Position numbers and translations under genes: made by a program
Assembly (NCBI RefSeq): GCF_001618955.1
Contig: NZ_LVYV01000023.1
Location: 62,001-126,000, forward strand
Direction: 5' to 3'
Origin: Tardiphaga robiniae
Lineage (GTDB): Bacteria > Pseudomonadota > Alphaproteobacteria > Rhizobiales > Xanthobacteraceae
DNA length: 64,000 nt
Part shown: one piece after another, positions 8,053-16,794 of the stretch
How positions within the stretch are numbered: the stretch's first letter is position 1
How the letters are laid out: each line of letters begins with the position of its first letter
The notes under the pieces: model-generated
Told to the model about the DNA's origin: nothing
Databases searched by the model: none
Seen by the model: the letters and a program-made list of their open reading frames with translations, nothing else

Positions 8053-9834
8053 TTATGCCAGCAAAACGGCATCGGCCGACATCACGGATTCACTGGAGTC
8101 CATCACGGTGCGCTCAAGAGAACCCGCCTGCACCGCAACATTCTCGGCGAAGAACCGCGCCACCGTGACATAACGCGTCGCATCGCTGCCGCCGTCGATG
8201 TCGCGCGCTGCAAGCGCCTCGTTGGCCAGCATGCAGCCGCCGAGCGCGGAGCCGAACAGCCGCAGATAGGGCGTGGCGCCGGACAGTGCGTCGTTCGGCG
8301 CCGAGGCCAGCTTCTCCAGCAGCCACTTGCTCGAACGCTCCAGCGAGCCGAGTGCGTCGCGGAGTTTTGCGCCGGTGGTGCCGAAGGCGGGATCGTTGGA
8401 TGCCTCGACGCGCGACACGATGCCGCCAAGTTCGTCAAGCAGCGCCCACACGGCTTCGCCGCCTGATGCCGCGAGTTTTCGCGTGACGAGATCGATCGAC
8501 TGGATACCGTTGGTGCCTTCATAGATCGCCGTGATGCGCGCATCGCGGTAGTGCTGCGCCGCGCCGGTCTCCTCGATAAAGCCCATACCGCCATGGATCT
8601 GCACACCCAATGACGTCACTTCATTGCCGATATCGGTCGAGAAGGCCTTGGCGATCGGCGTCAGCAATGCGCCGCGCGCGGCCGCTTCGGTGCGCACCTT
8701 GGCGTCGGGCGAACGCGCGGAGATATCGAGCGCCACGGCGGTGGCGTAGCAGATCGTGCGCGCAGCCGCGGTCATGACGCGCATTTGCATCAGCATGCGC
8801 TTGACGTCGGGATGCACGATGATCGGATCCATGCCGGCCGTCTTGCTGCCGATGCCGCGGCCCTGCTTGCGTTCCTGCGCGAAGGCCAGTGCCTGCTGAT
8901 AGGCGCGGTCGGCGATGCCGACGCCTTCAAGGCCGACGCCGAGCCGGGCCTGGTTCATCATCGTGAACATGCACAGCATGCCGCGGTTCTCTTCGCCGAT
9001 CAGGTAGCCGATCGCGCCGCCCTTGTCGCCCATGGTCATGGTGCAGGTGGGGGAGGCGTGCATGCCGAGCTTGTGCTCGACGCCGGAGGCATGGATGTCG
9101 TTACGCTCGCCGAGCGAGCCATCGGCATTGACCAGAAATTTCGGAATCAGGAACAGCGAGATGCCCTTGGTGCCAGCGGGTGCATCGGGCAATCGCGCAA
9201 GCACGAAATGCACGATGTTGTCGGTCATGTCGTGATCGCCATAGGTGATGAAGATCTTGGTGCCGGAGATGCGATAGCTGCCATCGGCCTGGCGCTCGGC
9301 GCGCGAGCGCAGCGCGCCGACATCGGAGCCGGCCTGCGGCTCGGTGAGCTGCATGGTGCCGGTCCATTCGCCGGTGACCAGCTTCTCCAGATAGATCTTT
9401 TTCAGCTCGTCGCTGCCATGGGCATCGAGTGCTTCGATGGCGGAGAGTGTCAGTAGCGGGCAGAGGCCGAAAGCGATGTTCGACGCGCTCCAGATCTCGG
9501 TGCAGGCGGCATTGATCGCCAGCGGCAGGCCCTGGCCGCCGAAGGCCTCGGGGCCGGAGACGCCGTTCCAGCCGGCGGCGGTCCAGCGCGCGTAGGCATC
9601 GGGCCAGCCGGGGGCGGTGGTGACCTTGTTGTCGGCAAGCTTGATACCGTTCTTGTCGCCTACGGTATTGAGCGGCGCCAACACGTCACTGGCAAAGCGG
9701 CCGGCTTCTTCGAGCACGGCAGCGGTCATGTCGGCGTCGAAATCGCCGTAATGGCCGGCTTTCAGGGCCGCCTGCAGGCCGGCGCCATGATTCAGGGCCA
9801 GCAGCATGTCGTTGATCGGTGCTCGGTAGGTCAT
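8053..9834 (-). CDS. Acyl-CoA dehydrogenase with long C-terminal domain (DmdC/FadE-like)
   Basis: A 593-residue FAD enzyme that oxidises an acyl-CoA to the 2-enoyl-CoA. Domains in order are the helical N-terminus, the beta domain with MQLTEPQAGSDVGALRS and FITYGDHDM, the C-terminal helical domain with MGFIEETGAAQHYRDARI and YEGTNGIQSIDLVTRK, and a further 130-residue C-terminal extension. The EGTNGIQ segment carries the catalytic glutamate position. Such long members occur in beta-oxidation and in dimethylsulfoniopropionate breakdown, and the substrate here is unknown. The ATG at 9834 (MTYRAPINDML) matches the family start. Confidence 0.92.
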   Translation of the reverse strand: MTYRAPINDMLLALNHGAGLQAALKAGHYGDFDADMTAAVLEEAGRFASDVLAPLNTVGDKNGIKLADNKVTTAPGWPDAYARWTAAGWNGVSGPEAFGGQGLPLAINAACTEIWSASNIAFGLCPLLTLSAIEALDAHGSDELKKIYLEKLVTGEWTGTMQLTEPQAGSDVGALRSRAERQADGSYRISGTKIFITYGDHDMTDNIVHFVLARLPDAPAGTKGISLFLIPKFLVNADGSLGERNDIHASGVEHKLGMHASPTCTMTMGDKGGAIGYLIGEENRGMLCMFTMMNQARLGVGLEGVGIADRAYQQALAFAQERKQGRGIGSKTAGMDPIIVHPDVKRMLMQMRVMTAAARTICYATAVALDISARSPDAKVRTEAAARGALLTPIAKAFSTDIGNEVTSLGVQIHGGMGFIEETGAAQHYRDARITAIYEGTNGIQSIDLVTRKLAASGGEAVWALLDELGGIVSRVEASNDPAFGTTGAKLRDALGSLERSSKWLLEKLASAPNDALSGATPYLRLFGSALGGCMLANEALAARDIDGGSDATRYVTVARFFAENVAVQAGSLERTVMDSSESVMSADAVLLA

Positions 9835-9942
9835 GGCATCTCGCTCCCAGAAATTCTTTGGGTACACTTTTCAGCTTTCCGCCGTCTTCCCACGAAACGG
9901 GCGGCCCCTCAACACGCCAAAGGGCGCATCCGGGGCCCGCTG

Positions 9943-10003
9943 TGGCTGGGGTGGGAAGCTTCGAACCTTCGTATGAGGAAGCGAAATCCGCCAACTTCTC
10001 CAG
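9943..10003 (-). pseudogene. Degenerate 3' half of a glutamine-type tRNA
   Basis: On the minus strand the sequence ends GAAGGTTCGAAGCTTCC followed by CACCCCAGCCA. From memory this resembles the 3' half of alphaproteobacterial tRNA-Gln (GGCGGATT anticodon-stem side, CATACG, GGTTCGAA, then CACCCCAGCCA). The matching 5' acceptor strand (TGGGGTG) is not found upstream, the T-stem has mismatches, and the anticodon loop reads TTTCGCT instead of TTTTGAT. It therefore looks like a decayed tRNA copy, possibly an old attachment site, and not a working tRNA. Confidence 0.5.
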
Positions 10004-10051
10004 CATTATCAATGGCTATCCTGAAGGTGACTTGTGCGATACGAGACATTC

Positions 10052-10435
10052 ATGTTGACGCGGATCAAAGGCTGGGCACGACACATCAAGACGGACACGC
10101 ATGCCGTCTATCTCGCCGCGCGCGATCCGCGGGTGCCATGGTTTGCGAAAGTTCTCGCTATCGCTGTCGCCGCCTATGCGCTGTCGCCGATCGATCTCAT
10201 TCCGGACTTCGTCCCGATCCTCGGCTATCTCGACGACCTGATCATCGTGCCGCTGGGTATCTGGCTCGTGGTGGCGCTGGTCCCGGGCGAGGTGATGGCC
10301 GAGTACCGGATCAAGGCGCGGGAGGCTGCAGAACGCCCGACCAGCAGGTCGGGCATGATCGCCATCATCGTATTGTGGCTCGCTAGCGCACTCCTGATCG
10401 GGTGGCTCGGCTATCGCTACTGGATGCGGACCTGA
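10052..10435 (+). CDS. YkvA/DUF1232 family membrane protein
   Basis: A 127-residue protein with the DUF1232 signature ALSPIDLIPDFVPILGYLDD inside its first membrane region, a second hydrophobic stretch (LIIVPLGIWLVVALVPG) and a C-terminal membrane helix before RYWMRT. The family is widespread in bacteria and its role is unknown. I use the ATG at 10052; an ATG six codons earlier (10034) is possible. It stands alone on the plus strand and converges with the TonB receptor gene, with only 13 bases between them. Confidence 0.88.
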   Translation: MLTRIKGWARHIKTDTHAVYLAARDPRVPWFAKVLAIAVAAYALSPIDLIPDFVPILGYLDDLIIVPLGIWLVVALVPGEVMAEYRIKAREAAERPTSRSGMIAIIVLWLASALLIGWLGYRYWMRT

Positions 10436-10448
10436 TCGCCCACACCCG

Positions 10449-12866
10449 TCAGAACCTGACTTTCACACCCGCATAGAAGGCACGCGGCCGCGCCGGGCTG
10501 ACCGAACGTGCGTCTGTGAACTGAGCGCCGCCATTGGCAAAATTCGGCACCGAGTCGGTCTCGAAGAACGTCCCGTATGTCGAATAGCGTCGGTCGAGGA
10601 TGTTGTCGACGCGGGCGAAGACCTGCACGGATTTGTCGATCTGATACGACGCGTGGGCATTGAACACGGTATAGGCTTCAAGTTTCGGCGCCTGGTTGGA
10701 ATCGTCGCCGACGAAATACTGGCTGCTGACGAACAGCGCATCAGCCCCGACCTTGAAGGCATCAGTCAGCGCATAATCGAACCCGGCCTTGACGCGGTGA
10801 CGCGGGATCGCCGGGATCTGGTTGCCAGGCAGGATCTGGACGTTGCCGTCGTCATCCTTGAACGGGCTGTTCGATCCGATCGCGAGCGGATCGAGGAAGC
10901 GCGCATCGACGAAGGCATAGCTGGCGTAGAGCTGCAGGGTCGGCGCGCGCAGTGTGATTTCTGCCTCGATGCCCTGCCGGCGCGTCGAGCCGACGTTCTG
11001 GAAATAGCCGTAGCCTTGCAGCACCGGGCTCGGGATCGCGAGAATGTCATCGGTGTTGGTGGCGCGGAAGGCGCCGAGCTTCCAGCCCAGCGTGCCGACA
11101 TTCAGCTCTTTGGTGCCACGCAGGCCAGCTTCTATCGTATGCGAAACCACCTGCTTGAGCGGCGGGTCGGAAATCAGGAAGGCACCGACGATGCAGGGAT
11201 TGGCGGGGTCGGCACAGCCGAGTTCCAGCGGGGTCGGCGCGCGGTTTGCTTCCGAATAGCCGGCATAGGCGGTCAGTTCGGGCGTGATCTTGTAGGTACC
11301 GCCGATGATCGGATTGAAACGGTTGAAAGTGTGGTCACCGTTGAGCGCGGTGCCGATCTGATCCTCGAGCACGATCTGCGCCGTGTTGAAGCGACCGCCG
11401 CCGGTGATCGAAAATGCATTGGTCACATCGAACGTATCGAGCGCGTAAATGCCGCCATAGCGATTGGTGGTACGCAACGACACCGGGCCGATCGCGATCG
11501 GATCGCCGGACTGACCGAGGGAAATCCCGCTGCCGGTGACGACGTAATCCGGGCCGATCGTGCCGAGTTCGGCGCTGGCCGTGAAGTGACTGGCGCTGGA
11601 CGAATAGCTGGCGCCCACGACAAAGCGGTTGTTATGGCCGAACAGCTGATCGGTATTGGTCGCCTGCAGGGAGCCGCCCACCGTGGTCGAGCGCGTCGAG
11701 GTACGATCATTCTCGCCAAGAACGGCGCCGGGCGCGAAGGGATTGGCAATTTGCGCGCCGTTGAGGCCGTTGGCCGGCGTGTCGTCATTGCCGAAGCACA
11801 AGAGGGTCGGATCTTCGCAGGGCTGGGTGCCGGTCGGATTGCCATCCTGGGTCTTGTTCCGGAAGAATCTCAGATGCGCCGCCGCCTCCACCGTCCAGGT
11901 CGGCGTCGCCTCGACCTTTCCAGTGAAATTGAGATAGCCGACCCGGTTATTCGAGGTTTGCGGCGTCGTATAGGTGGCGCCATAATTCTGCTGCAGCAGT
12001 TCGACCGGAACGGTCGCCGAGGCGCCAAACTTGTTGTTGGCGACGCCCATATTGAGGTGAAGCTCGCTGCTATCGCTGCGATAGCCAACATCGCCATAGA
12101 AGCGTCGGACGTCCGATGTCGCGAAGTTGCGGAAGCCCTTGTCATGCAGGCCTTCGAGCGCGCCATAGACGGCGAAGCCCTCGACCTGCTTGCCCCATTG
12201 CGCCGACCCCTGGATGCGGCCGAACGAGCCGCCCATCGTGCTGAGCTCGGCTCCCTGATAGTTGAAACCGTCCTTCATCTGGATGTTGACCGCGCCGCCC
12301 AGCGCGTTGAGGCCGAAAGCGGGATTATTGGTGACCACGCTGACCGAGCGGATCGCCGCGGTCGGGATCAGGTCCCAATTGACGGTGTCGCCGAATGCCT
12401 CGTTGATACGCACGCCATTCTGATAGACCGCGAGCCCCTGCGGCGTACCAGCCACCGGCGACGCCACGAAGCCGCGAAATTGCAGATCGGGCTGGAAGGG
12501 ATTGCCCGCGACTTCGTTGATCAGAATGCCGGGCACTTGCTGCTGCAGCGCATCAGTGACGTTCAGGGAATTGGCACGTTCGATCGCGCGGGCATCGACA
12601 TAATTGATACTCGCCGTGACCTTGTCGACGTCGATGCCGGAACGCGACGTCGGCGTGGTCGGATAGACGTAGACCGTACGCGGCCGCTCGGCGACCCGCT
12701 GGGTGGCCTGACGCCGGGGGCCGCGTTTGCTGGCGGTGGCAGGGGCGGACACCACCACCGGAGGCAGCACCTGCGGCTCTCCAGGCGGACTTTGTGCAAA
12801 AACCGTTTCGGAAACCGGTAGAAGACCCGTCGACAGCGAAGCTACGACCAGCACTCTTACGCGCAT
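10449..12866 (-). CDS. lutH: TonB-dependent outer-membrane receptor, likely lanthanophore/lanthanide receptor (LutH-like)
   Basis: An 805-residue outer-membrane receptor. It has a signal peptide (MRVRVLVVASLSTGLLPVSE, cut after VFAQ), a plug domain with GVRINEAFGDTVNWDLIP and GLNALGGAVNIQMK, and a long beta-barrel ending in YAGVKVRF with the C-terminal phenylalanine of outer-membrane proteins. TonB receptors carry metal chelates across the outer membrane using TonB energy. Its placement beside the two-component pair and the ABC operon of a XoxF cluster matches the lut receptor described in Methylobacterium. Substrate is inferred from context only. The open frame extends 29 codons upstream but the signal peptide fixes the start at 12866. 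Confidence 0.85.
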   Translation of the reverse strand: MRVRVLVVASLSTGLLPVSETVFAQSPPGEPQVLPPVVVSAPATASKRGPRRQATQRVAERPRTVYVYPTTPTSRSGIDVDKVTASINYVDARAIERANSLNVTDALQQQVPGILINEVAGNPFQPDLQFRGFVASPVAGTPQGLAVYQNGVRINEAFGDTVNWDLIPTAAIRSVSVVTNNPAFGLNALGGAVNIQMKDGFNYQGAELSTMGGSFGRIQGSAQWGKQVEGFAVYGALEGLHDKGFRNFATSDVRRFYGDVGYRSDSSELHLNMGVANNKFGASATVPVELLQQNYGATYTTPQTSNNRVGYLNFTGKVEATPTWTVEAAAHLRFFRNKTQDGNPTGTQPCEDPTLLCFGNDDTPANGLNGAQIANPFAPGAVLGENDRTSTRSTTVGGSLQATNTDQLFGHNNRFVVGASYSSSASHFTASAELGTIGPDYVVTGSGISLGQSGDPIAIGPVSLRTTNRYGGIYALDTFDVTNAFSITGGGRFNTAQIVLEDQIGTALNGDHTFNRFNPIIGGTYKITPELTAYAGYSEANRAPTPLELGCADPANPCIVGAFLISDPPLKQVVSHTIEAGLRGTKELNVGTLGWKLGAFRATNTDDILAIPSPVLQGYGYFQNVGSTRRQGIEAEITLRAPTLQLYASYAFVDARFLDPLAIGSNSPFKDDDGNVQILPGNQIPAIPRHRVKAGFDYALTDAFKVGADALFVSSQYFVGDDSNQAPKLEAYTVFNAHASYQIDKSVQVFARVDNILDRRYSTYGTFFETDSVPNFANGGAQFTDARSVSPARPRAFYAGVKVRF

Positions 12867-12972
12867 CTGTTTCACCCCATTCCGCGTCGGCGCTCTGATG
12901 GCACCGTTCGGTAGCGTGATACTAGCGAGTATGAGAGGCTGCGCTATCTGCAAATGTCGAAATCCGTCTCAG

Positions 12973-14400
12973 TTATTTTCCCGATAAAGTCGGGACAAAT
13001 TCCCGATCGCGCGTAACAGGCGCATTTGGCAGCGGCTCCGTCACGGGAATGATGGCCTCGACAGTCACACCGTCCACATCAGATCTGACCGTGAGCGTCC
13101 CGCCCAGGGCCCAGACCCGCTCTCTCATGCCGACCAGACCAAAGCCGCCATTGCGATCAGGATCGAGGCCGCGGCCATTGTCACGCACGCGGACCAGTAC
13201 ATTGTCATATTCAGGCTTCGTCGCCGTTCCCATCACCGGTTCGATCACCACGCTCACGGCAGAGGCTTGCGCGTGGCGGAACACATTGGTGAGTGCCTCC
13301 TGAACGACACGATAGGCGGTGAGCTCGGCGACCTCACCAAGGGGAGCAAGCGTCGGCGATATCAGGCTCTCGATCATGACCTCGGGATGGGATTCGCGCC
13401 AGAGACGCAGCAAGACCGCAACGGCACCGGACAAGCCGAGATCCGTCAGCCCGACCGGTCGCAATCGCTCAAGAATGCGGCGATTGAACTGCTGCAGGAC
13501 ATCGACCTGCGCCAGAATGGCAGTGCCATGCTTCGACAAGGCACCTGTGCCCGACGGATCGTGATCGGCGAGACGCATCACCGCGCCTGCATGAGCGCGC
13601 AGGGCGAACAGATACGGCCCGAACTCATCATGCAGTTCGCGTGCGATATCCTTGCGCTCGATATCCTGCAGCGAGACGGCCCGTTGGGCCAGACGCCGCC
13701 GGTCCTCGAGCACATCGCCCAATGTCGCAGCGAGATGATTGAGCCGAATGCAGAGGGCGGCGAGTTCCGGTGCTCCCGTCGGGGCGACGCGTGCCTGATA
13801 GTTCCCCGCTTCGATATCGACCATGGCCTGCGACAATGCATCGAGCGGCGCCAGCGCCCGCCTGACGACCAGGCTCGTGACGACGAACAGCACCATTGCA
13901 ACGATCAGACTGAGTGTCAGCTGGGTGACGATGCCATCCCATATCTCCCGCATCTCGTCATCGGGATGCGAGGTGATCAGCAGCGTCAGCTGTTTCCCGC
14001 CAATCGTCACCGACACCGACTCCGATATCCTCTCGGGATGGATCAATGACACGAACCACGATGGTGGAGAACCTGCACCTTCGCCTCGATCCTGACCGTC
14101 ACTCTTCGGGGACGGCATGTTCCCATCGCTTTGCCTGACAATACTGACATGTCGCAATCGATTCAGATCGGCGACAATTTTATCAAGCCGCGCATTCGGA
14201 TCCTGCGCTTCGCTCAGGCCGGTTCCGATACTTTCGATGACTTCGCGTGTCAGCCGGATAACGCTCTGGTCTTCGGCCTGGACGCGCGGGCCAGCTTCCA
14301 GCGCGAGCCGCGCGACATTGGCGACCAGGCCAAGAGCGAGCACGAGCGCTACCAGGAGATTGATCCGCGCGCGCAGCGAAAGATTCTGCCACATGACCAT
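12973..14400 (-). CDS. Sensor histidine kinase, NarL/UhpB type (HisKA_3)
   Basis: A 475-residue membrane kinase with helices at about 13-33 and 161-180 flanking a roughly 125-residue periplasmic sensor region, a HAMP linker (181-235), the HisKA_3 dimerisation segment DIERKDIARELHDEFGPYL with phosphoryl histidine 257, and an ATPase domain with QEALTNVFRHAQAS and DNGRGLDPDRNGGFGLVGMR. It should phosphorylate the LuxR-type regulator encoded divergently 200 bases away. The layout recalls the FlhS/FlhR pair that controls formaldehyde oxidation in Paracoccus. The ligand is unknown; methanol, formaldehyde or lanthanide are candidates from context. Confidence 0.92.
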   Translation of the reverse strand: MVMWQNLSLRARINLLVALVLALGLVANVARLALEAGPRVQAEDQSVIRLTREVIESIGTGLSEAQDPNARLDKIVADLNRLRHVSIVRQSDGNMPSPKSDGQDRGEGAGSPPSWFVSLIHPERISESVSVTIGGKQLTLLITSHPDDEMREIWDGIVTQLTLSLIVAMVLFVVTSLVVRRALAPLDALSQAMVDIEAGNYQARVAPTGAPELAALCIRLNHLAATLGDVLEDRRRLAQRAVSLQDIERKDIARELHDEFGPYLFALRAHAGAVMRLADHDPSGTGALSKHGTAILAQVDVLQQFNRRILERLRPVGLTDLGLSGAVAVLLRLWRESHPEVMIESLISPTLAPLGEVAELTAYRVVQEALTNVFRHAQASAVSVVIEPVMGTATKPEYDNVLVRVRDNGRGLDPDRNGGFGLVGMRERVWALGGTLTVRSDVDGVTVEAIIPVTEPLPNAPVTRDREFVPTLSGK

Positions 14401-14600
14401 GCTTTCACTCGCATCTCGCCTGCATGCCGCGACTATGAACTTGACAGCGAAATTCGACGGCGATCATATCGGATCGAGGCGACCTTCGATTGTCAATCAT
14501 GTCACTCCAAAGGCGCGGGGCTGATGCAGCGCAGCAATCGAGGAGCAGGTCGAGACCTGCTGACAGAGTTTCTTGCCGACAGAGTTTACGGGGTTAACCC

Positions 14601-15221
14601 ATGCGTGTTCTGATCGTCGATGATCACCCCATCGTCACATCGGGCTGCCGCGCTGTGTTCGCGGACGATCCGGAGATCGAACTGCTGGAAGCGTCCGATG
14701 CAGCCAGTGGGGAGCAGGTTTTCCTGACCGGAGATCCCGATATCTGCATCATCGACATCAATCTGCCGACGGTTTCCGGATACGAACTGGCGCGGCGCAT
14801 CCTGCTGCGCGACGACACGATGCGCATCATCATGTTCAGCATGAATGACGACCCGATCTTCGCGGCCCGTGCGATCGAGAGTGGCGCCAAGGGCTATGTC
14901 TCCAAGACCGGCGACCCACACGATCTCCTGGAGGCAGTCTATGAGGTTGCGCGCGGCGGCGTGTATCTCCCACCGGCAATGGCGCGAAGCCTCGCTTTTG
15001 CCGGTCCTGCGCTGACGCAAAGCCCGCTGTCGAAGCTGAATTCGCGCGAGATGGAGATCCTGCGACTGCTCGGTGCCGGCAAGAGCCTCGCCGAGATTGC
15101 ATGGATGGTTCACGCCTCCTACAAGACGGTCGCCAATACATCGTCACTCATGCGGCAAAAGCTCGGCGTCCGCAGCTCGGTCGAACTGGTGCGCTTCGCC
15201 ATCGAGCGTGGCATCGCCTGA
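14601..15221 (+). CDS. LuxR/NarL-family response regulator
   Basis: A 206-residue regulator with a receiver domain (DDHPIV acidic pair, phospho-acceptor aspartate 52 in CIIDINLPTVSGYE, lysine 102 in YVSKTG) and a C-terminal LuxR helix-turn-helix (LNSREMEILRLLGAGKSLAEI, then SYKTVANTSSLMRQKLGV). It is divergent from its likely kinase and is followed 72 bases later by the S-formylglutathione hydrolase gene. It probably activates the surrounding methanol/formaldehyde genes. Atypical for the family, the recognition region reads YKTVANTSS where SxKTVxxH is usual. Confidence 0.92.
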   Translation: MRVLIVDDHPIVTSGCRAVFADDPEIELLEASDAASGEQVFLTGDPDICIIDINLPTVSGYELARRILLRDDTMRIIMFSMNDDPIFAARAIESGAKGYVSKTGDPHDLLEAVYEVARGGVYLPPAMARSLAFAGPALTQSPLSKLNSREMEILRLLGAGKSLAEIAWMVHASYKTVANTSSLMRQKLGVRSSVELVRFAIERGIA

Positions 15222-15292
15222 CCGGGCGTCCCTGACCAGACATCACCCGTTTCGGCGATGTCGCATCGCTGCCGCACCCAACCTGTAAAGTC

Positions 15293-16138
15293 ATGACCAT
15301 GCAGACAGTTTCGCTCAACCGATCATATGGCGGCACACAGGGTGTCTACAAACACGCCAGTCGCGCGACCGGAACTGACATGACGTTCTCGGTCTATGTG
15401 CCGCCGCATCAGGACGGCGTCAGGCTGCCCGTGGTCTGGTATCTCTCGGGCCTCACCTGCACCCACGCCAATGTCACCGAAAAAGGCGACTTTCGCGCCG
15501 CATGTGCCGAATTGGGGCTGATCTTCATTGCGCCGGACACCAGCCCGCGCGGCGCCGATGTTCCCGGTGACGCCAACAATGCCTATGACTTCGGGCTGGG
15601 CGCCGGCTTTTATGTCGATGCCACCCAGGAGCCGTATGCGCGCAACTATCGCATGTGGAGTTATGTGACCGAGGAGCTGCCGCAGCTCGTGGCCGATCAA
15701 TTCCCGATCGATAGCAATCGTCAGTCGATTCTCGGCCATTCCATGGGCGGGCATGGCGCGCTGACCATTGCGCTGCGTCATCCCGATCGCTACCGCGCGG
15801 CCAGCGCTTTCGCTCCGATCGTGGCGCCGTCGCAGGTGCCGTGGGGGATCAAGGCGCTGCGCGGCTATCTCGGCGACGACAAAGCGGCGTGGCGAAAGCA
15901 CGATGCGGTTGCCCTGATCGAGGACGGCGCGCGATTCCCCGAATTACTGGTTGATCAGGGCGACGCCGACAATTTTCTGGCCGAACAATTGCGGCCTGAA
16001 CTGCTGCAGAGCGCTTGTACAAAGGCCGGCATTCCGCTGACGCTACGCCACCAGCCCGGCTACGATCACAGCTACTATTTCATCTCGACCTTCATGGCCG
16101 ATCATCTGCGCTGGCACGCGGCGCGGCTCAAAGGGTGA
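15293..16138 (+). CDS. fghA: S-formylglutathione hydrolase
   Basis: A 281-residue alpha/beta-hydrolase of the esterase D family that cleaves S-formylglutathione to formate and glutathione. Visible are SGLTCTHANVTEKGDFR, the nucleophile motif GHSMGGHGA with serine 150, aspartate 226 in DQGDADNFL and histidine 259 in PGYDHSYYF. It completes the glutathione formaldehyde pathway whose earlier steps (gfa and the class III dehydrogenase) lie 17 kb downstream in the same C1 region. Start may be the ATG at 15293 or 15299. Confidence 0.95.
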   Translation: MTMQTVSLNRSYGGTQGVYKHASRATGTDMTFSVYVPPHQDGVRLPVVWYLSGLTCTHANVTEKGDFRAACAELGLIFIAPDTSPRGADVPGDANNAYDFGLGAGFYVDATQEPYARNYRMWSYVTEELPQLVADQFPIDSNRQSILGHSMGGHGALTIALRHPDRYRAASAFAPIVAPSQVPWGIKALRGYLGDDKAAWRKHDAVALIEDGARFPELLVDQGDADNFLAEQLRPELLQSACTKAGIPLTLRHQPGYDHSYYFISTFMADHLRWHAARLKG

Positions 16139-16151
16139 GTTGCGGCTCGCA

Positions 16152-16664
16152 CTACTGCGGCTGCGGGGCACCGTAATTCGGTGCGAGCAGGCGGTTGCGC
16201 ACCAGATAGCTCGTCGCGCGCGACCAGCTTTCATCGGTATTGCCGCGCAGGTCAGCGCTCATTGTGGCGACCAGCCGCCCGGTGTGAACATTTCGCAGGG
16301 TGATGTTCATATTGAGGATCAGGTTCGAGACCTTCTGTACGAGCCCCGTAATGACGAGGTCGGCACCGATCTGCTGCGCGAGCTGTACGTCACAGCCGCC
16401 GCATGCCTGCAAGTTCCGGCCTTGCGCCGCAACATTGAGGGATGACATGTCCAGCAGCTCGAAACGGCCGGACTGCTTCATCTCCTCGCGAAGCTGGTCG
16501 GCAGCATGGAGCAGTCTTGCCTGCTCGTCGCTGCGGCGTCCCTTCACCTCGCCTTCGAGGCTCGTATCCACCCATTCGAAATTGAACACCGCCACTTTGG
16601 GCGCTGCGGCCTGAGCCGTCGCTGTCATCATCAGTAACAGCACGGTGATCGATAGGGCTCTCAT
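16152..16664 (-). CDS. Exported DUF2380/DUF3280-like protein of unknown function
   Basis: A 170-residue exported protein: signal peptide MRALSITVLLLMMTATAQA, then KVAVFNFEWVDTSLEG, a strand typical of CsgG/TolB-like or DUF2380 lipoprotein-domain proteins, and a middle NLQACGGCDVQLAQQIGADL with a CGGC pair. The CGGC and the GADLVITGLVQKVS segment are characteristic of small periplasmic proteins found with quinoprotein dehydrogenase clusters. It is convergent with fghA (13 bases apart) and divergent from the ABC binding protein gene. Function unknown; a periplasmic sensor or assembly factor is possible. Confidence 0.75.
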   Translation of the reverse strand: MRALSITVLLLMMTATAQAAAPKVAVFNFEWVDTSLEGEVKGRRSDEQARLLHAADQLREEMKQSGRFELLDMSSLNVAAQGRNLQACGGCDVQLAQQIGADLVITGLVQKVSNLILNMNITLRNVHTGRLVATMSADLRGNTDESWSRATSYLVRNRLLAPNYGAPQPQ

Positions 16665-16794
16665 CGCGGACCTCGCATCATTAAAATGCAACGCGTCGGC
16701 AGAATCCGAGGTTGCAAGCTACGATAATTGGTTCATGTTTCAAGCACGAGACCCTTCACCGGCGCCAAGCCGGGAAGGAGTAGCCGGAGGGAAC

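Noticed and set aside
9943-10003. Functional tRNA-Gln
   Set aside because: The 5' acceptor and D-arm halves do not match, the T-stem is mispaired and the anticodon loop is changed.
10653-12821. 722-codon open frame on the plus strand opposite the TonB receptor
   Set aside because: The minus strand has a signal peptide, plug domain and C-terminal barrel signature. The antisense frame is arginine- and glycine-rich and is explained by high GC and codon bias.
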